From Ruminococcus hominis (GTDB lineage: Bacteria > Bacillota > Clostridia > Lachnospirales > Lachnospiraceae), in contig NZ_JACOPE010000001.1 of assembly GCF_014287355.1 (NCBI RefSeq), forward strand, positions 2,976,001 to 3,040,000: 64,000 bases of DNA. Reading direction: 5' to 3'. This document shows positions 50,052 through 58,150 of this stretch, piece after piece. Position 1 is the stretch's first letter. The number at the start of each line of letters is the position of its first letter. The position numbers were made by a program, and so were the translations under genes. The notes beneath the pieces were generated by a model. That model saw nothing but the letters and a program-made list of their open reading frames with translations. It ran no database searches and was not told the origin of the DNA.

Positions 50052-50429
50052 TTATGTGTAAATCAACTCCGTTCCTACAACTTCCCTCACACAAGCCTGA
50101 ATATTATTCATTCTTCCAATCCATTCGTAGGGATTATCTTTCTTTAATTGTTCCGTCACATCTTGTCTGTCGGCATATTCCTTTACCAGTCGAAGAAACA
50201 TATCCTCTGCTTGCTTATCGACTTCTGCAAGATAACTATGCAGCTTTCCGCTTGTCAGCAGGTTCATATATAACACTTTATAGTGTTCCTTTAAATGCCT
50301 TGCATGTCGTTTCCCCCATAAACCAATCGGCTCTATTTCTTCTTCGGCTGGTACTGTGATGTTCGGCAATAAATAATCACCCACCTGTCTATAAGTTCCG
50401 CCCATTTCTTCAAAAATTGTCTTTGTCAT
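50052..50429 (-). CDS. tnpV: TnpV family transposon-encoded protein
   Basis: 125 residues. MTKTIFEEMGGTYRQVGDYLLP, then IGLWGKRHARHLKEHYKVLYMN, GRMNNIQACVREVVGTELIY is the typical TnpV pattern of Tn4451-like and related elements. Role unknown; common next to mobilization genes. 26 bp after the relaxase gene. Confidence 0.88.
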   Translation of the reverse strand: MTKTIFEEMGGTYRQVGDYLLPNITVPAEEEIEPIGLWGKRHARHLKEHYKVLYMNLLTSGKLHSYLAEVDKQAEDMFLRLVKEYADRQDVTEQLKKDNPYEWIGRMNNIQACVREVVGTELIYT

Positions 50430-50455
50430 TTTCCTTTTCCTCCTGTGATTTTTGT

Positions 50456-51616
50456 CTATCGTGATCGTGTATTATCACGCTTGCGACCTTTAACTGTTCT
50501 TGCCTGCTCCAACAAATCATCTATCTGTTTGCGACCAAAAACCTTACGGAGCAGGCTGTAATCTTTATTTTCTGCTTTTAGGATTTTGTTTTCTTCGGTC
50601 AATCTTTCATTGACTTTCTCCAAACGCTGATTGGTGCGGTATAACTGTGCATTCGCTGTATTCAGCCTATGATAGTTGTCCCACCCCTCAAAGCAGCGGG
50701 CAAGCACCGTTTTGACAAGTTGCTTCAATTTCCTTACAACCGGCTCTGCCATTTTGGTTTTATATGCCTTTGCAGTCATAAATTTCTCTGGTTCTGGCAA
50801 CTGATATTTCGGTGCAGTATCAAGCTCTATTTCAAGATTTGACAGCTCGTCTTTTGCCTTATCATAGTTCAATACTCGTTCCGACAACACATCAAATTCA
50901 ATCTGTTTCTGCTCGATTTTCGCACCTAATGCCGCCACTTCTTTTTCTCTTTCCTGCTTTTTATAATCCAAAACAGAAAGATGTTTTTCGTGTGTGCCTA
51001 AATGTTCCCACTCAATCCCATAACGTTCCATCACCGCCGCAAGCTGTTCTTTTTCGGACTGTATCCATTGCGACCACTCCGTATCGCCACGACTGCCGCC
51101 CTTAAAACCTTGCGTTGCAAGAGCCTGCTTTAGTGACACTCTTGTATCAAGTCCACGCTTGCTGCCTGTGGTAAAAGGTACAAAATCTATGTGCAGATGT
51201 GGTGTAGCTTCATCCATATGCAGATGAGCCGAGAACACCCGAAGCTGTGGATTTCGCTCCTGAAAACCCTGATAGTATTCATCTAAAATCTGCTTTGCCA
51301 GTTCTCCGTTTTCCGTATCGGCGTTCATATTTCCCTTACCGCCCACCTGTAAAATGATTTCGTGGAACGGTTTTTCCTGCTTGGAACTTCGGATTTTTTC
51401 ATAATAATCTTTTATCTTTCGGTCTGACCTTATCTGCTTGGCATTGTATCTTTCCAATGCTTCATCAAACAATTCGTGATAAACTGTCTTTATATTTTCA
51501 TTGCAGTAGTCGATATTGAGATGAGTACGAGTTCCGTCTACATTTTCTGCTCGGAACTTTCGGCTATTGTGATTGACCGAGCCTTTACCGACCATTGCAC
51601 TTATCGTTCTCTGCAT
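50456..51616 (-). CDS. mobV: MobV/Pre relaxase
   Basis: About 386 residues from ATG 51616 (GGGAGATG). Relaxase domain in the first 200 residues: GKGSVNHNSRKFRAENVDGTR, and the metal-binding motif HLHMDEATPHLHIDF (about 141-155). C-terminal half is a long coiled-coil (about 220-370) typical of Mob_Pre proteins. It nicks oriT and pilots the strand during mobilization by a helper element. Confidence 0.92.
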   Translation of the reverse strand: MQRTISAMVGKGSVNHNSRKFRAENVDGTRTHLNIDYCNENIKTVYHELFDEALERYNAKQIRSDRKIKDYYEKIRSSKQEKPFHEIILQVGGKGNMNADTENGELAKQILDEYYQGFQERNPQLRVFSAHLHMDEATPHLHIDFVPFTTGSKRGLDTRVSLKQALATQGFKGGSRGDTEWSQWIQSEKEQLAAVMERYGIEWEHLGTHEKHLSVLDYKKQEREKEVAALGAKIEQKQIEFDVLSERVLNYDKAKDELSNLEIELDTAPKYQLPEPEKFMTAKAYKTKMAEPVVRKLKQLVKTVLARCFEGWDNYHRLNTANAQLYRTNQRLEKVNERLTEENKILKAENKDYSLLRKVFGRKQIDDLLEQARTVKGRKRDNTRSR

Positions 51617-51639
51617 TTTTTCATCTCCCATCTGTAAAT

Positions 51640-51900
51640 TTCAACATTCTCAGGTTTTGTTACTTTTGTCAAAAGTAACGCAAAAGCACTTTTGACGGGT
51701 ACACCCATCAAAAATGCGACCTGTAAACAGGTTTTGCGTTCTCCGAAGGCTCTCCGAGGGGTGAGCGTGTGCCGGTGGCACACACGCCTGCGAACCGACC
51801 GAGCCAGCAGGCGAGACCAAAGAGCCGCCTTTGAAAAGGCACTCTCTGCACACTCCCCTAAACTTTATCCGGTGTCAAAGTGTGACGATGGTGACAATGT
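51640..51900. other. Probable oriT region upstream of the relaxase gene
   Basis: No gene in this 310-bp gap. GCGTGTGCC (51766-51774) and GGCACACACGC (51778-51788) form a tight inverted repeat with a 3-base loop in GC-rich sequence, and further AAAAGCACTTTTGACGGG/TGTCAAAAGTAAC repeats precede it. MobV-type origins usually lie directly before the relaxase gene. Exact nick site not identified. Confidence 0.45.
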
Positions 51901-51950
51901 TTTTCACAGCGTGCTGCTCTCAAAAACATTGACACCTTTGACACCGTTTG

Positions 51951-53105
51951 TCACGCCGTCTGCTCGGTTTCTTTCCAAAGTGAAACCTTTCTTCCGTCGT
52001 GTGTGCGGCTGTTCTGATAACGGATACCGTAATCACGAAACAGCCTGCTTGCGTTGATACTGAGCCTTAAAGAAAGTACATTCGGCTTTATATCCACCGC
52101 AAGCCTTTCGCAAAGTTCCGAAGCAGTTCCTTCCCATCTGTCACTTTCCGAAAAGAGCGTATCCGCTATCTTCTCAAGCAGAGGTTCGGGCGGTTCTTTC
52201 CACATCTCCGTTTCCGATTTTGCAAAGTTCCACACCAATCGCTCGCTGTCCCTTACAAGATGGATTTTCATATCCTGCTGGTCTCTGCCAGCAACATCAA
52301 GTGTGGCATTGTTGGAAGTACGCTTGTCCTTACTGAGAACAAATGCACCGTCTGCCGCACCCATCAGACCATTCGTGCCTGAAATCATATCGAATATATC
52401 TTCCGATTTTTGTTTGCGTGTATGATGAACAATAAGCATTGAAACCTTGTAACTGTCTGCCAACGCTTTCAGCCTTGCCACAACATCATAATCACTTGCG
52501 TAGCTGTAATCTGCTCCGCCTGCTTCACGCACACGCTTTAAGGTGTCTATGATAATCAAGCCTGTGTCTGGGTGTTCCCTCATAAACCCTCTTATCTGTT
52601 CTTCCAGTCCGCCATTGACCGTTTTACATTCCGTTGCGAAATACAGATTGCCTGTCTCCTTTGCACCGAACATCTGAAACAATCGCTTCTGCAAACGTGG
52701 GTAATCATCTTCAAGGGCAAAATAAAGCACCGTTGCCTTACGCACCTTATACTCCCAAAGCGGTGTGCCTGTGCTGATATGATAGGCAAGCTGTGCCATC
52801 ATAAAGCTCTTTCCCACTTTCGGGGAACCTACGAAAAGGTAAGTTCCCCTTTGGAGCAGACCGTCGATAAGTGGTGTCTGAACCTCAAACACCGTATCAT
52901 ACAGCGTTGTCATTGATACTGTTTTCAGATAGGAAGGGTCTAACTGTCTGAGTATTTCCCTTTGCATTTCTTCAAAAGATTGCTCGTACCCCTTGAAATC
53001 CGTATCCTGATTGACTATACTATTGTCAGTACATTTGGAAAGTGACTGTTCCGCATCTGTTGCCGCAGATACATTTGGAATAGTCATTTCTTTTTTATTC
53101 TCCAT
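51951..53105 (-). CDS. RepA-type AAA_25 ATPase/helicase
   Basis: About 384 residues from ATG 53105 (GGAGAGG). RecA-like core: Walker A VGSPKVGKSFM (about 91-100), Walker B GLIIIDTLKRV, and LIVHHTRKQ (sensor region). Same shape as RepA hexameric helicases of mobilizable plasmids. C-terminal 90 residues look like a winged helix. Suggests limited replication of the excised element. Overlaps the upstream gene by about 10 bases. Confidence 0.85.
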   Translation of the reverse strand: MENKKEMTIPNVSAATDAEQSLSKCTDNSIVNQDTDFKGYEQSFEEMQREILRQLDPSYLKTVSMTTLYDTVFEVQTPLIDGLLQRGTYLFVGSPKVGKSFMMAQLAYHISTGTPLWEYKVRKATVLYFALEDDYPRLQKRLFQMFGAKETGNLYFATECKTVNGGLEEQIRGFMREHPDTGLIIIDTLKRVREAGGADYSYASDYDVVARLKALADSYKVSMLIVHHTRKQKSEDIFDMISGTNGLMGAADGAFVLSKDKRTSNNATLDVAGRDQQDMKIHLVRDSERLVWNFAKSETEMWKEPPEPLLEKIADTLFSESDRWEGTASELCERLAVDIKPNVLSLRLSINASRLFRDYGIRYQNSRTHDGRKVSLWKETEQTA

Positions 53106-53430
53106 TCGCATCCTCTCCTTTCAAACCGCCGAGAATAATGGAAATCAGTTCTATTACACTCAGCAGTTCATCATCCACACCTTTTCCTGCTTCAATCCTT
53201 TTCAGTTCCGCAAGGACTGTGGCAAATTCCGTTTTCAACGCCTTATACACTCTCGGATTGCCCTGTACCACCACATCCTGATTTAAGCAACGGCGGTAAC
53301 AATACTCCTGTTTTGGCAATCCTGATAGAGCTACAGCTCTGTTAATGAGTTCGTTTTCTTCGGGCGATACTCGAAACCCTACTGTGATATTCCTCCAACG
53401 ATTTTTGTTATCTCTGTTCTTAGCTGACAT
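53095..53430 (-). CDS. MobC/ribbon-helix-helix-like mobilization protein
   Basis: About 111 residues from ATG 53430 (GGAGATTTT). ITVGFRVSPEENELINRAVALSGLPKQEYCYRR is the pattern of the MobC/relaxosome accessory ribbon-helix-helix proteins. It should help the relaxase bind oriT or regulate the operon. Start lies inside the end of the integrase gene. Confidence 0.65.
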   Translation of the reverse strand: MSAKNRDNKNRWRNITVGFRVSPEENELINRAVALSGLPKQEYCYRRCLNQDVVVQGNPRVYKALKTEFATVLAELKRIEAGKGVDDELLSVIELISIILGGLKGEDANGE

Positions 53431-54511
53431 TTTCAAAATCTCCTTTCCCTAAATCATCTAATTTTTCTGCCATCTCAATCTGCTTTGACGGAAAGAGGTG
53501 TGCGTACTGATAAGTAATATCAATACTTTCGTGACCAACTCGGTCAGCAATCGCCACCGCAGAAAAGCCCATATCAATCAAGAGTGAAATGTGGCTGTGA
53601 CGGAGATCGTGAATGCGGATACGCTTCACGCCTGCCGCCTTTGCCCCTCTGTCCATCTCGTGATGAAGATAGCTTTTCGTCACCGTAAAGATACGGTCTT
53701 TCTTCTTCAATCCGTAAAGCATACCGAGATATTCTTTCATTTCCTCACACAGAAACTTCGGCATTTTAATCGTGCGGTTGCTCTTTTTCGTTTTCGGAGA
53801 AGTAATCACATCCTGCCCTTTCAAACGCTGATAGGATTTATTGATTGTGACTGTTTCCTTATCAAAGTTGAAATCTGCCGGAGTCAAAGCTAACAGCTCG
53901 CCCTCTCGGATACCGCACCAGTAAAGCATTTCAAACGCATAAAAGGAAACAGGCTTGTCCATCATCTCAAAAGAGAATTTCTTGTATTCTTCCTTTGTCC
54001 AGAACAGCATTTCCTTGTGTTCCTCACGTCCCATATTTCCCACCTTTGCCGCAGGATTGGAACGCAGTTCATAGTAGCGGACAGCGTGATTGAAAATGGC
54101 GGACAACTGATTGTGCAGCGTTTTCAGATACGTCTGTGAATAAGGCTTTTTCTTCTCATCACGATAGGCAAGCATTTCATTCTGCCAAGTAATAATCTCC
54201 TTTGTGGAAATCTCGCTGATTTTCAGTTTCCCGAAATACGGAAGTATCTTTGTGCGTATGATATGCTCTTTGGTAAGCCACGTGTTTTCCTTCAAACGGT
54301 TCTTCACATCATTGATATAAAGCTCCGTAAAGGCTTCAAAACTCATATCAAGGTCTGAAGAAGTCTGCAATTTGAACATTCTTTCCCATTCCTGTGCTTC
54401 TCGTTTGGTAGCAAAGCCACGCTTGCATTTCTGCTTGCGTTCCCCTTTCCAGTTCACATACCTTGCCATCACATACCAAGTACCGTTATCTTCATTCTTA
54501 AATACCGGCAT
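53420..54511 (-). CDS. int: Tyrosine-family integrase of the small element
   Basis: 363 residues. Arm-binding N-terminus (WYVMARYVNWKGERKQKCKRG), core-binding domain (about 55-150), catalytic domain with Arg in CGIREGELLAL, HDLRHSHISLL, RVGHESIDIT and the nucleophile Tyr in TYQYAHLF. Follows the excisionase-like gene without a gap. It would excise the 8.7-kb element at the guaA-end core. Confidence 0.93.
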   Translation of the reverse strand: MPVFKNEDNGTWYVMARYVNWKGERKQKCKRGFATKREAQEWERMFKLQTSSDLDMSFEAFTELYINDVKNRLKENTWLTKEHIIRTKILPYFGKLKISEISTKEIITWQNEMLAYRDEKKKPYSQTYLKTLHNQLSAIFNHAVRYYELRSNPAAKVGNMGREEHKEMLFWTKEEYKKFSFEMMDKPVSFYAFEMLYWCGIREGELLALTPADFNFDKETVTINKSYQRLKGQDVITSPKTKKSNRTIKMPKFLCEEMKEYLGMLYGLKKKDRIFTVTKSYLHHEMDRGAKAAGVKRIRIHDLRHSHISLLIDMGFSAVAIADRVGHESIDITYQYAHLFPSKQIEMAEKLDDLGKGDFENVS

Positions 54512-54700
54512 TTACATTTCCCCCTTTCCTGCTCCGTAGAGCCTTTCGTAAAAATACTGGCGATTTACACGCCCTGCAATCGTAATAAAGCCCTTTGCTT
54601 TCAATTCCTCATTTAATTGTCTGATGAGTTTATATGCATAAGGTTTTGATACGTTTAGTTCCTGAGCCACATCTTCGGCTCGGATAAATCTGTTTTCCAT
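54512..54700 (-). CDS. Excisionase-like helix-turn-helix protein
   Basis: 62 residues: MENRFIRAEDVAQELNVSKPYAYKLIRQLNEELKAKG is a MerR/Xis-like winged helix. Position directly before int, as Xis in Tn916-type elements. AGGAAGAAAAAGG site. Confidence 0.82.
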   Translation of the reverse strand: MENRFIRAEDVAQELNVSKPYAYKLIRQLNEELKAKGFITIAGRVNRQYFYERLYGAGKGEM

Positions 54701-55148
54701 ATCCTTTTTCTTCCTTTCTTAAAATAATTTTTTGCTTGCCGCTTTCTCCGTGTTAAAGTTCCAACAGGCACTCCTGCTTGTCGGCAGGCGCTGTGCTGTC
54801 CCAATGCACCGCAGTACATCAGGCGCTCGCTCGTATAGGGGTTCCCGAAAAGTCGGAGACTTTTGGGGAAGAGGAGGAGCAGTGCAGCGAATGAGCTTTT
54901 GTGCTTGCACACAAGCGAACGATACGGAACTTGCTCCGACGAGGTCTTGGCGGTTTGGCTTTTCGGACGGTCATTCAGTTGTCGCATTAAGCATATTTGT
55001 TTAATTCGTAATTTATTTTACTAAACATATTTGCTATTGTCAAGTGGTTGCAAAGAAAATATTAAACATTTTTGTTTCGGTTTTTCTTGACTTCCACTAA
55101 ACATTTCTGCTATACTTATTTCACTAAATATAAAAGGAGCGTATCATT
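54701..55148. promoter_or_regulatory. Divergent promoters with four operator repeats
   Basis: No gene; the 110-codon minus frame at 54655-54987 is a shadow. TAA(A/G)CAT(A/T)T(T/C)TG(T/C)T repeats at about 54988-55003, 55022-55036, 55063-55076 and 55098-55112. Plus promoter: TTGACT (55087-55092), 18 bp, TATACT (55111-55116), for the XRE gene. Minus promoter: TTGACA (55044-55039), 17 bp, TAAAAT, for xis-int-mob genes. Repeats overlap both promoters. The GC-rich part 54740-54980 holds nothing I can name. Confidence 0.7.
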
Positions 55149-55679
55149 ATGGCTATCAGCGAAAGAATACATTTTTTCAGACTAATGCGTGGTATGACAC
55201 AAAAGTATCTCGGTACAGCAATCGGTTTTCCAGAAAAGAGTGCTGATGTGCGTTTGGCACAGTACGAAACTGGTACACGCAAACCGAAAGCAGACCTTAC
55301 AAATGCATTGGCACAGGTGCTTGATGTTTCTCCACAGGCTCTTGATGTTCCTGACATAGACAGCTATATCGGTCTTATGCACACTCTGTTTACCCTTGAA
55401 GATATTTACGGTCTTACTGTCAGTGAAGCAGACGGAGAGGTATGCTTAAAGGTCAACAAGGACAAAGGCAGAGAAGCATATGAACTCCTCAAAATGCTGT
55501 ATGCTTGGAAAGAACAGGCAGACAAGCTATCTTCCGAAGAAATCAACAGAGAAGAATACGATAACTGGCGTTACCATTATCCAGAGTTCGACACCACACA
55601 GCGTTGGGCAAAAGTTCCATCACAGGAATTAAGTGACGCTCTCGTGGAAGCATTCAAAGACCACTTGAAAGATAAATAA
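55149..55679 (+). CDS. XRE family regulator of the small element
   Basis: 176 residues, AAAGGAG site. N-terminal helix-turn-helix (RIHFFRLMRGMTQKYLGTAIGF, ADLTNALAQVLDVSPQAL) and an acidic C-terminal domain with Trp-rich motifs (NWRYHYPEFDTTQRWAK). Four operator repeats overlap its own promoter and the opposite xis-int promoter, so it probably keeps excision and mobilization off. Confidence 0.88.
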   Translation: MAISERIHFFRLMRGMTQKYLGTAIGFPEKSADVRLAQYETGTRKPKADLTNALAQVLDVSPQALDVPDIDSYIGLMHTLFTLEDIYGLTVSEADGEVCLKVNKDKGREAYELLKMLYAWKEQADKLSSEEINREEYDNWRYHYPEFDTTQRWAKVPSQELSDALVEAFKDHLKDK

Positions 55680-55733
55680 GCACCTACAGGACCTGCCACT
55701 GGCAGCTCCCTACAGATGCTTTGGCAACGACAA

Positions 55734-55778
55734 AAAAGCCCTTAACTATGGTTATTAACCACAGCTAAGGGCTTAGTT
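55734..55778. terminator. Strong bidirectional terminator
   Basis: AAGCCCTTA-CTATGG pairs with CCACAG-TAAGGGCTT; A-run on the left and T-rich on the right. After the XRE gene; the stretch from 55779 to 55971 holds no gene, only the arm-like sites. Confidence 0.8.
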
Positions 55779-55894
55779 TATAATATGGAATTTGTTCAGA
55801 GCCAAGCTCCGAACTTTAGTCTGCAAGCCACCTGTTAATTGTTCCGTTACCCATAAACCACTGGATAACAAGAATAATGGCACTTGCTATGACT

Positions 55895-55911
55895 GTTATC
55901 AATTTGTTATC
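55895..55911. promoter_or_regulatory. Putative integrase arm site, right end
   Basis: GTTATCAATTTGTTATC, with GATAAC at 55864-55869; counterpart of 47355-47371. Confidence 0.55.
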
Positions 55912-55971
55912 AAAAGACTAATCGAAATCGCTGAAACCCGCATAAACACTGGCTTTTTTAAGCAACTCGAT

Positions 55972-57519
55972 TTATTCAAACTCAATCGTTCCAGGTGGCT
56001 TACTCGTCAGATCATAAAATACTCTATTAACCCCACGAACCTCATTTATAATTCTACTCATTACTTTATTCAAAACTTCATACGGAATCTCCGCTGCCTC
56101 AGCAGTCATGAAATCCACTGTATTAACCGCTCTAAGCGCAACAGCATAATCATAAGTTCTCTCATCACCCATAACTCCAACACTTCGCATGTTTGTCAAC
56201 GCTGCAAAATACTGTCCGATACTGCGATCCAATCCGGCATTTGCAATTTCTTCTCGATAAATCGCATCTGCATCCTGAACAATTCGTACTTTATCTGCTG
56301 TCACTTCTCCGATGATACGGATTCCAAGTCCCGGTCCTGGGAACGGCTGACGGAATACCAGTTTTTCCGGAATTCCAAGCTCTAATCCAGCTTTTCGAAC
56401 TTCATCCTTGAACAGATCGCGCAATGGTTCAATAATTTCTTTAAAATCAACATAATCAGGAAGTCCTCCTACATTATGGTGAGATTTGATCACTGCAGAT
56501 TCTCCGCCAAGACCACTTTCTACCACATCCGGGTAAATAGTTCCCTGAGCGAGGAAATCAACTGCTCCAATTTTCTTTGCTTCTTCTTCAAAGATTCGGA
56601 TAAATTCCTCTCCAATAATCTTACGTTTTTCTTCTGGTTCTGTAACCCCGGCAAGTTTATTATAATATCTCTCCTGTGCATTCACACGGATAAAGTTCAG
56701 ATCAAACTGGCCATTTGGTCCAAACACACCTTCCACTTCGTCTCCTTCATCTTTACGGAGCAGACCATGATCTACGAATACACATGTCAGCTGTTTTCCG
56801 ATAGCTCTTGACAAAAGTCCTGCTGCCACAGAAGAATCAACTCCTCCCGACAAGGCAAGTAATACTTTTCCGCCGCCAACTTTCTCTCTGATTGATTGGA
56901 TTGTTTCTTCTACAAATGCATCCATCTTCCAATCACCTGCACACTCACATACATTTTTCACAAAGTTGTTGATCATCTTTGTGCCTTCTTCTGTATGAAG
57001 CACTTCTGGATGGAACTGAATCGCATATAATTTTTTCTCTGCATTCTCAGCTGCTGCAACCGGACAGTCTGCTGTGTGGGCACTAATCTCAAATCCCGGA
57101 GCGACCTGTGCAATATAGTCAAAATGACTCATCCAACAAATTGTTGGTGTGCTGACTCCTGCAAACACTTTTGACTCAGGCTTATCAATGATAACTTCTG
57201 TTTTACCATACTCACGAACATCTGCAAGCTTTACTTCTCCGCCTAATACATGTGACATCAACTGTGCCCCATAGCACAGACCAAGAACCGGAATTCCTAA
57301 TTCAAACAATTCTTTTGTATAAGTTGGTGAATCTGCTTCGTAACAGCTGTTTGGGCCACCTGTGAGGATGATTCCTTTTGGATTCATCGCTTTGATCTTT
57401 TCTATATCTGTTTTATAGGAATAAATTTCACAATATACATTACATTCTCTGACACGTCTGGCTACCAGCTGGTTATACTGTCCGCCGAAATCGAGAACTA
57501 TCACTAATTCGTTCTTCAA
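55972..57519 (-). CDS. guaA: GMP synthase (glutamine-hydrolysing)
   Basis: About 515 residues from TTG 57519 (AAAGGAGGAA 5-8 bases before); the frame reaches 57561 without a site. Class I glutamine amidotransferase domain with Cys in GLCYGAQL and His/Glu in FHPEV; PP-loop ATPase [10 protein letters not shown]-terminal dimer domain ending KPPGTIEFE. Converts XMP to GMP. Housekeeping gene whose 3' end is the integration site of the small element and has been kept intact. Confidence 0.96.
   Translation of the reverse strand: MKNELVIVLDFGGQYNQLVARRVRECNVYCEIYSYKTDIEKIKAMNPKGIILTGGPNSCYEADSPTYTKELFELGIPVLGLCYGAQLMSHVLGGEVKLADVREYGKTEVIIDKPESKVFAGVSTPTICWMSHFDYIAQVAPGFEISAHTADCPVAAAENAEKKLYAIQFHPEVLHTEEGTKMINNFVKNVCECAGDWKMDAFVEETIQSIREKVGGGKVLLALSGGVDSSVAAGLLSRAIGKQLTCVFVDHGLLRKDEGDEVEGVFGPNGQFDLNFIRVNAQERYYNKLAGVTEPEEKRKIIGEEFIRIFEEEAKKIGAVDFLAQGTIYPDVVESGLGGESAVIKSHHNVGGLPDYVDFKEIIEPLRDLFKDEVRKAGLELGIPEKLVFRQPFPGPGLGIRIIGEVTADKVRIVQDADAIYREEIANAGLDRSIGQYFAALTNMRSVGVMGDERTYDYAVALRAVNTVDFMTAEAAEIPYEVLNKVMSRIINEVRGVNRVFYDLTSKPPGTIEFE
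55973..55983. repeat. att-like core, right copy inside the end of guaA
   Basis: TATTCAAACTC, the reverse complement of the last codons (Glu-Phe-Glu-stop) of guaA. The 3' end of guaA is a common integration target of Firmicute elements. Confidence 0.7.
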
Positions 57520-57590
57520 AATGTTCCTCCTTTCGGATGATATCTCTACCATTCCCTCCAATTAATTCTGCATATTTCAGACTAACTTCA

Positions 57591-57619
57591 ATTATAAAAT
57601 ACTGTAGTTTCATTTACAA
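57591..57619 (-). promoter_or_regulatory. Promoter of guaA
   Basis: Minus strand: TTGTAA (57619-57614), 17 bp, TATAAT (57596-57591). Leader of about 70 bases; no purine riboswitch seen. Confidence 0.7.
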
Positions 57620-57659
57620 GAAAAAATTTTGACTTTTGTCCCATTTTTCTTTTATTTTA

Positions 57660-57703
57660 AAAAGGACACCGAAAGAAAATAATTTCATTTTCTCACAGTG
57701 TCT
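57660..57703 (-). terminator. Terminator after HPr-like gene
   Basis: Minus strand AGACAC-AGAAAAT pairs with ATTTTCT-GGTGTC, then CTTTTT. Confidence 0.8.
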
Positions 57704-57730
57704 ACTTTATTCATATACTTTAATCTTTTC

Positions 57731-57961
57731 TTATGCAACTGCATACTGAGCAATTTCTTTTTTTAATTCTTCGCAATCTTCATCATATATTTTCAGATTG
57801 ATGATATTGTTCAGCCCAAGATTCATAATTCCGAGAATGGATTTACCATCAACTACATAAATCCCTCTGTTCATATCCATTGCACAATCATATTTTTCTA
57901 CTTTGTTTACAAAATCTAATATTTCTTCTGGTTTTTTAAATGTTATCTTCATTTCGTTCAT
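57731..57961 (-). CDS. HPr-like protein without the catalytic histidine
   Basis: 76 residues. The region VVDGKSILGIMNLGL (about 36-50) is the HPr/Crh Ser46 loop, and the rest fits the HPr fold, but there is no His at all in the protein, so it cannot carry phosphate in the PTS. Like Crh of Bacillus it may be a regulatory HPr homologue modified at the serine (about residue 41), or it has taken another role. AGAAGG site; single gene with its own terminator. Confidence 0.8.
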   Translation of the reverse strand: MNEMKITFKKPEEILDFVNKVEKYDCAMDMNRGIYVVDGKSILGIMNLGLNNIINLKIYDEDCEELKKEIAQYAVA

Positions 57962-58150
57962 AATTTTTTACCTTCTTTTCTATATATTCTTTACAGCTTT
58001 CTTAATTACTGTGTCTTTTTAATCTGTTCTTCACATTAATTATATTAGCACTGTTTTTCGACAAAAAAAGACGAAATATTTTAAAAAGGTAGAATATTTT
58101 AAACAACTTTATTATAAAAATGTTGATTTTAAATGATAACATTCCCTTAG

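Larger units (their letters stand above)
47243..55983. mobile_element. 8.7-kb mobilizable resistance element at the 3' end of guaA
   Basis: Bounded by the 11-bp direct repeat TATTCAAACTC. Contains integrase, excisionase-like gene, RepA-like ATPase, MobC-like and MobV mobilization genes, TnpV, XRE regulator, ABC-F and lincosamide nucleotidyltransferase-like genes. GTTATCA(T/A)TTTGTTATC double sites occur near both ends (47355-47371 and 55895-55911), with additional GATAAC boxes; they look like integrase arm sites. No secretion genes, so transfer would need a helper. Confidence 0.7.

Noticed and set aside
54655..54987. 110-codon minus-strand frame over the divergent control region of the small element
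   Set aside because: It overlaps the promoters and operator repeats and the excisionase gene, has no binding site and no protein-like composition.
57520..57620. Purine riboswitch before guaA
   Set aside because: The leader is only about 70 bases and shows no three-way-junction sequence pattern of the purine aptamer.
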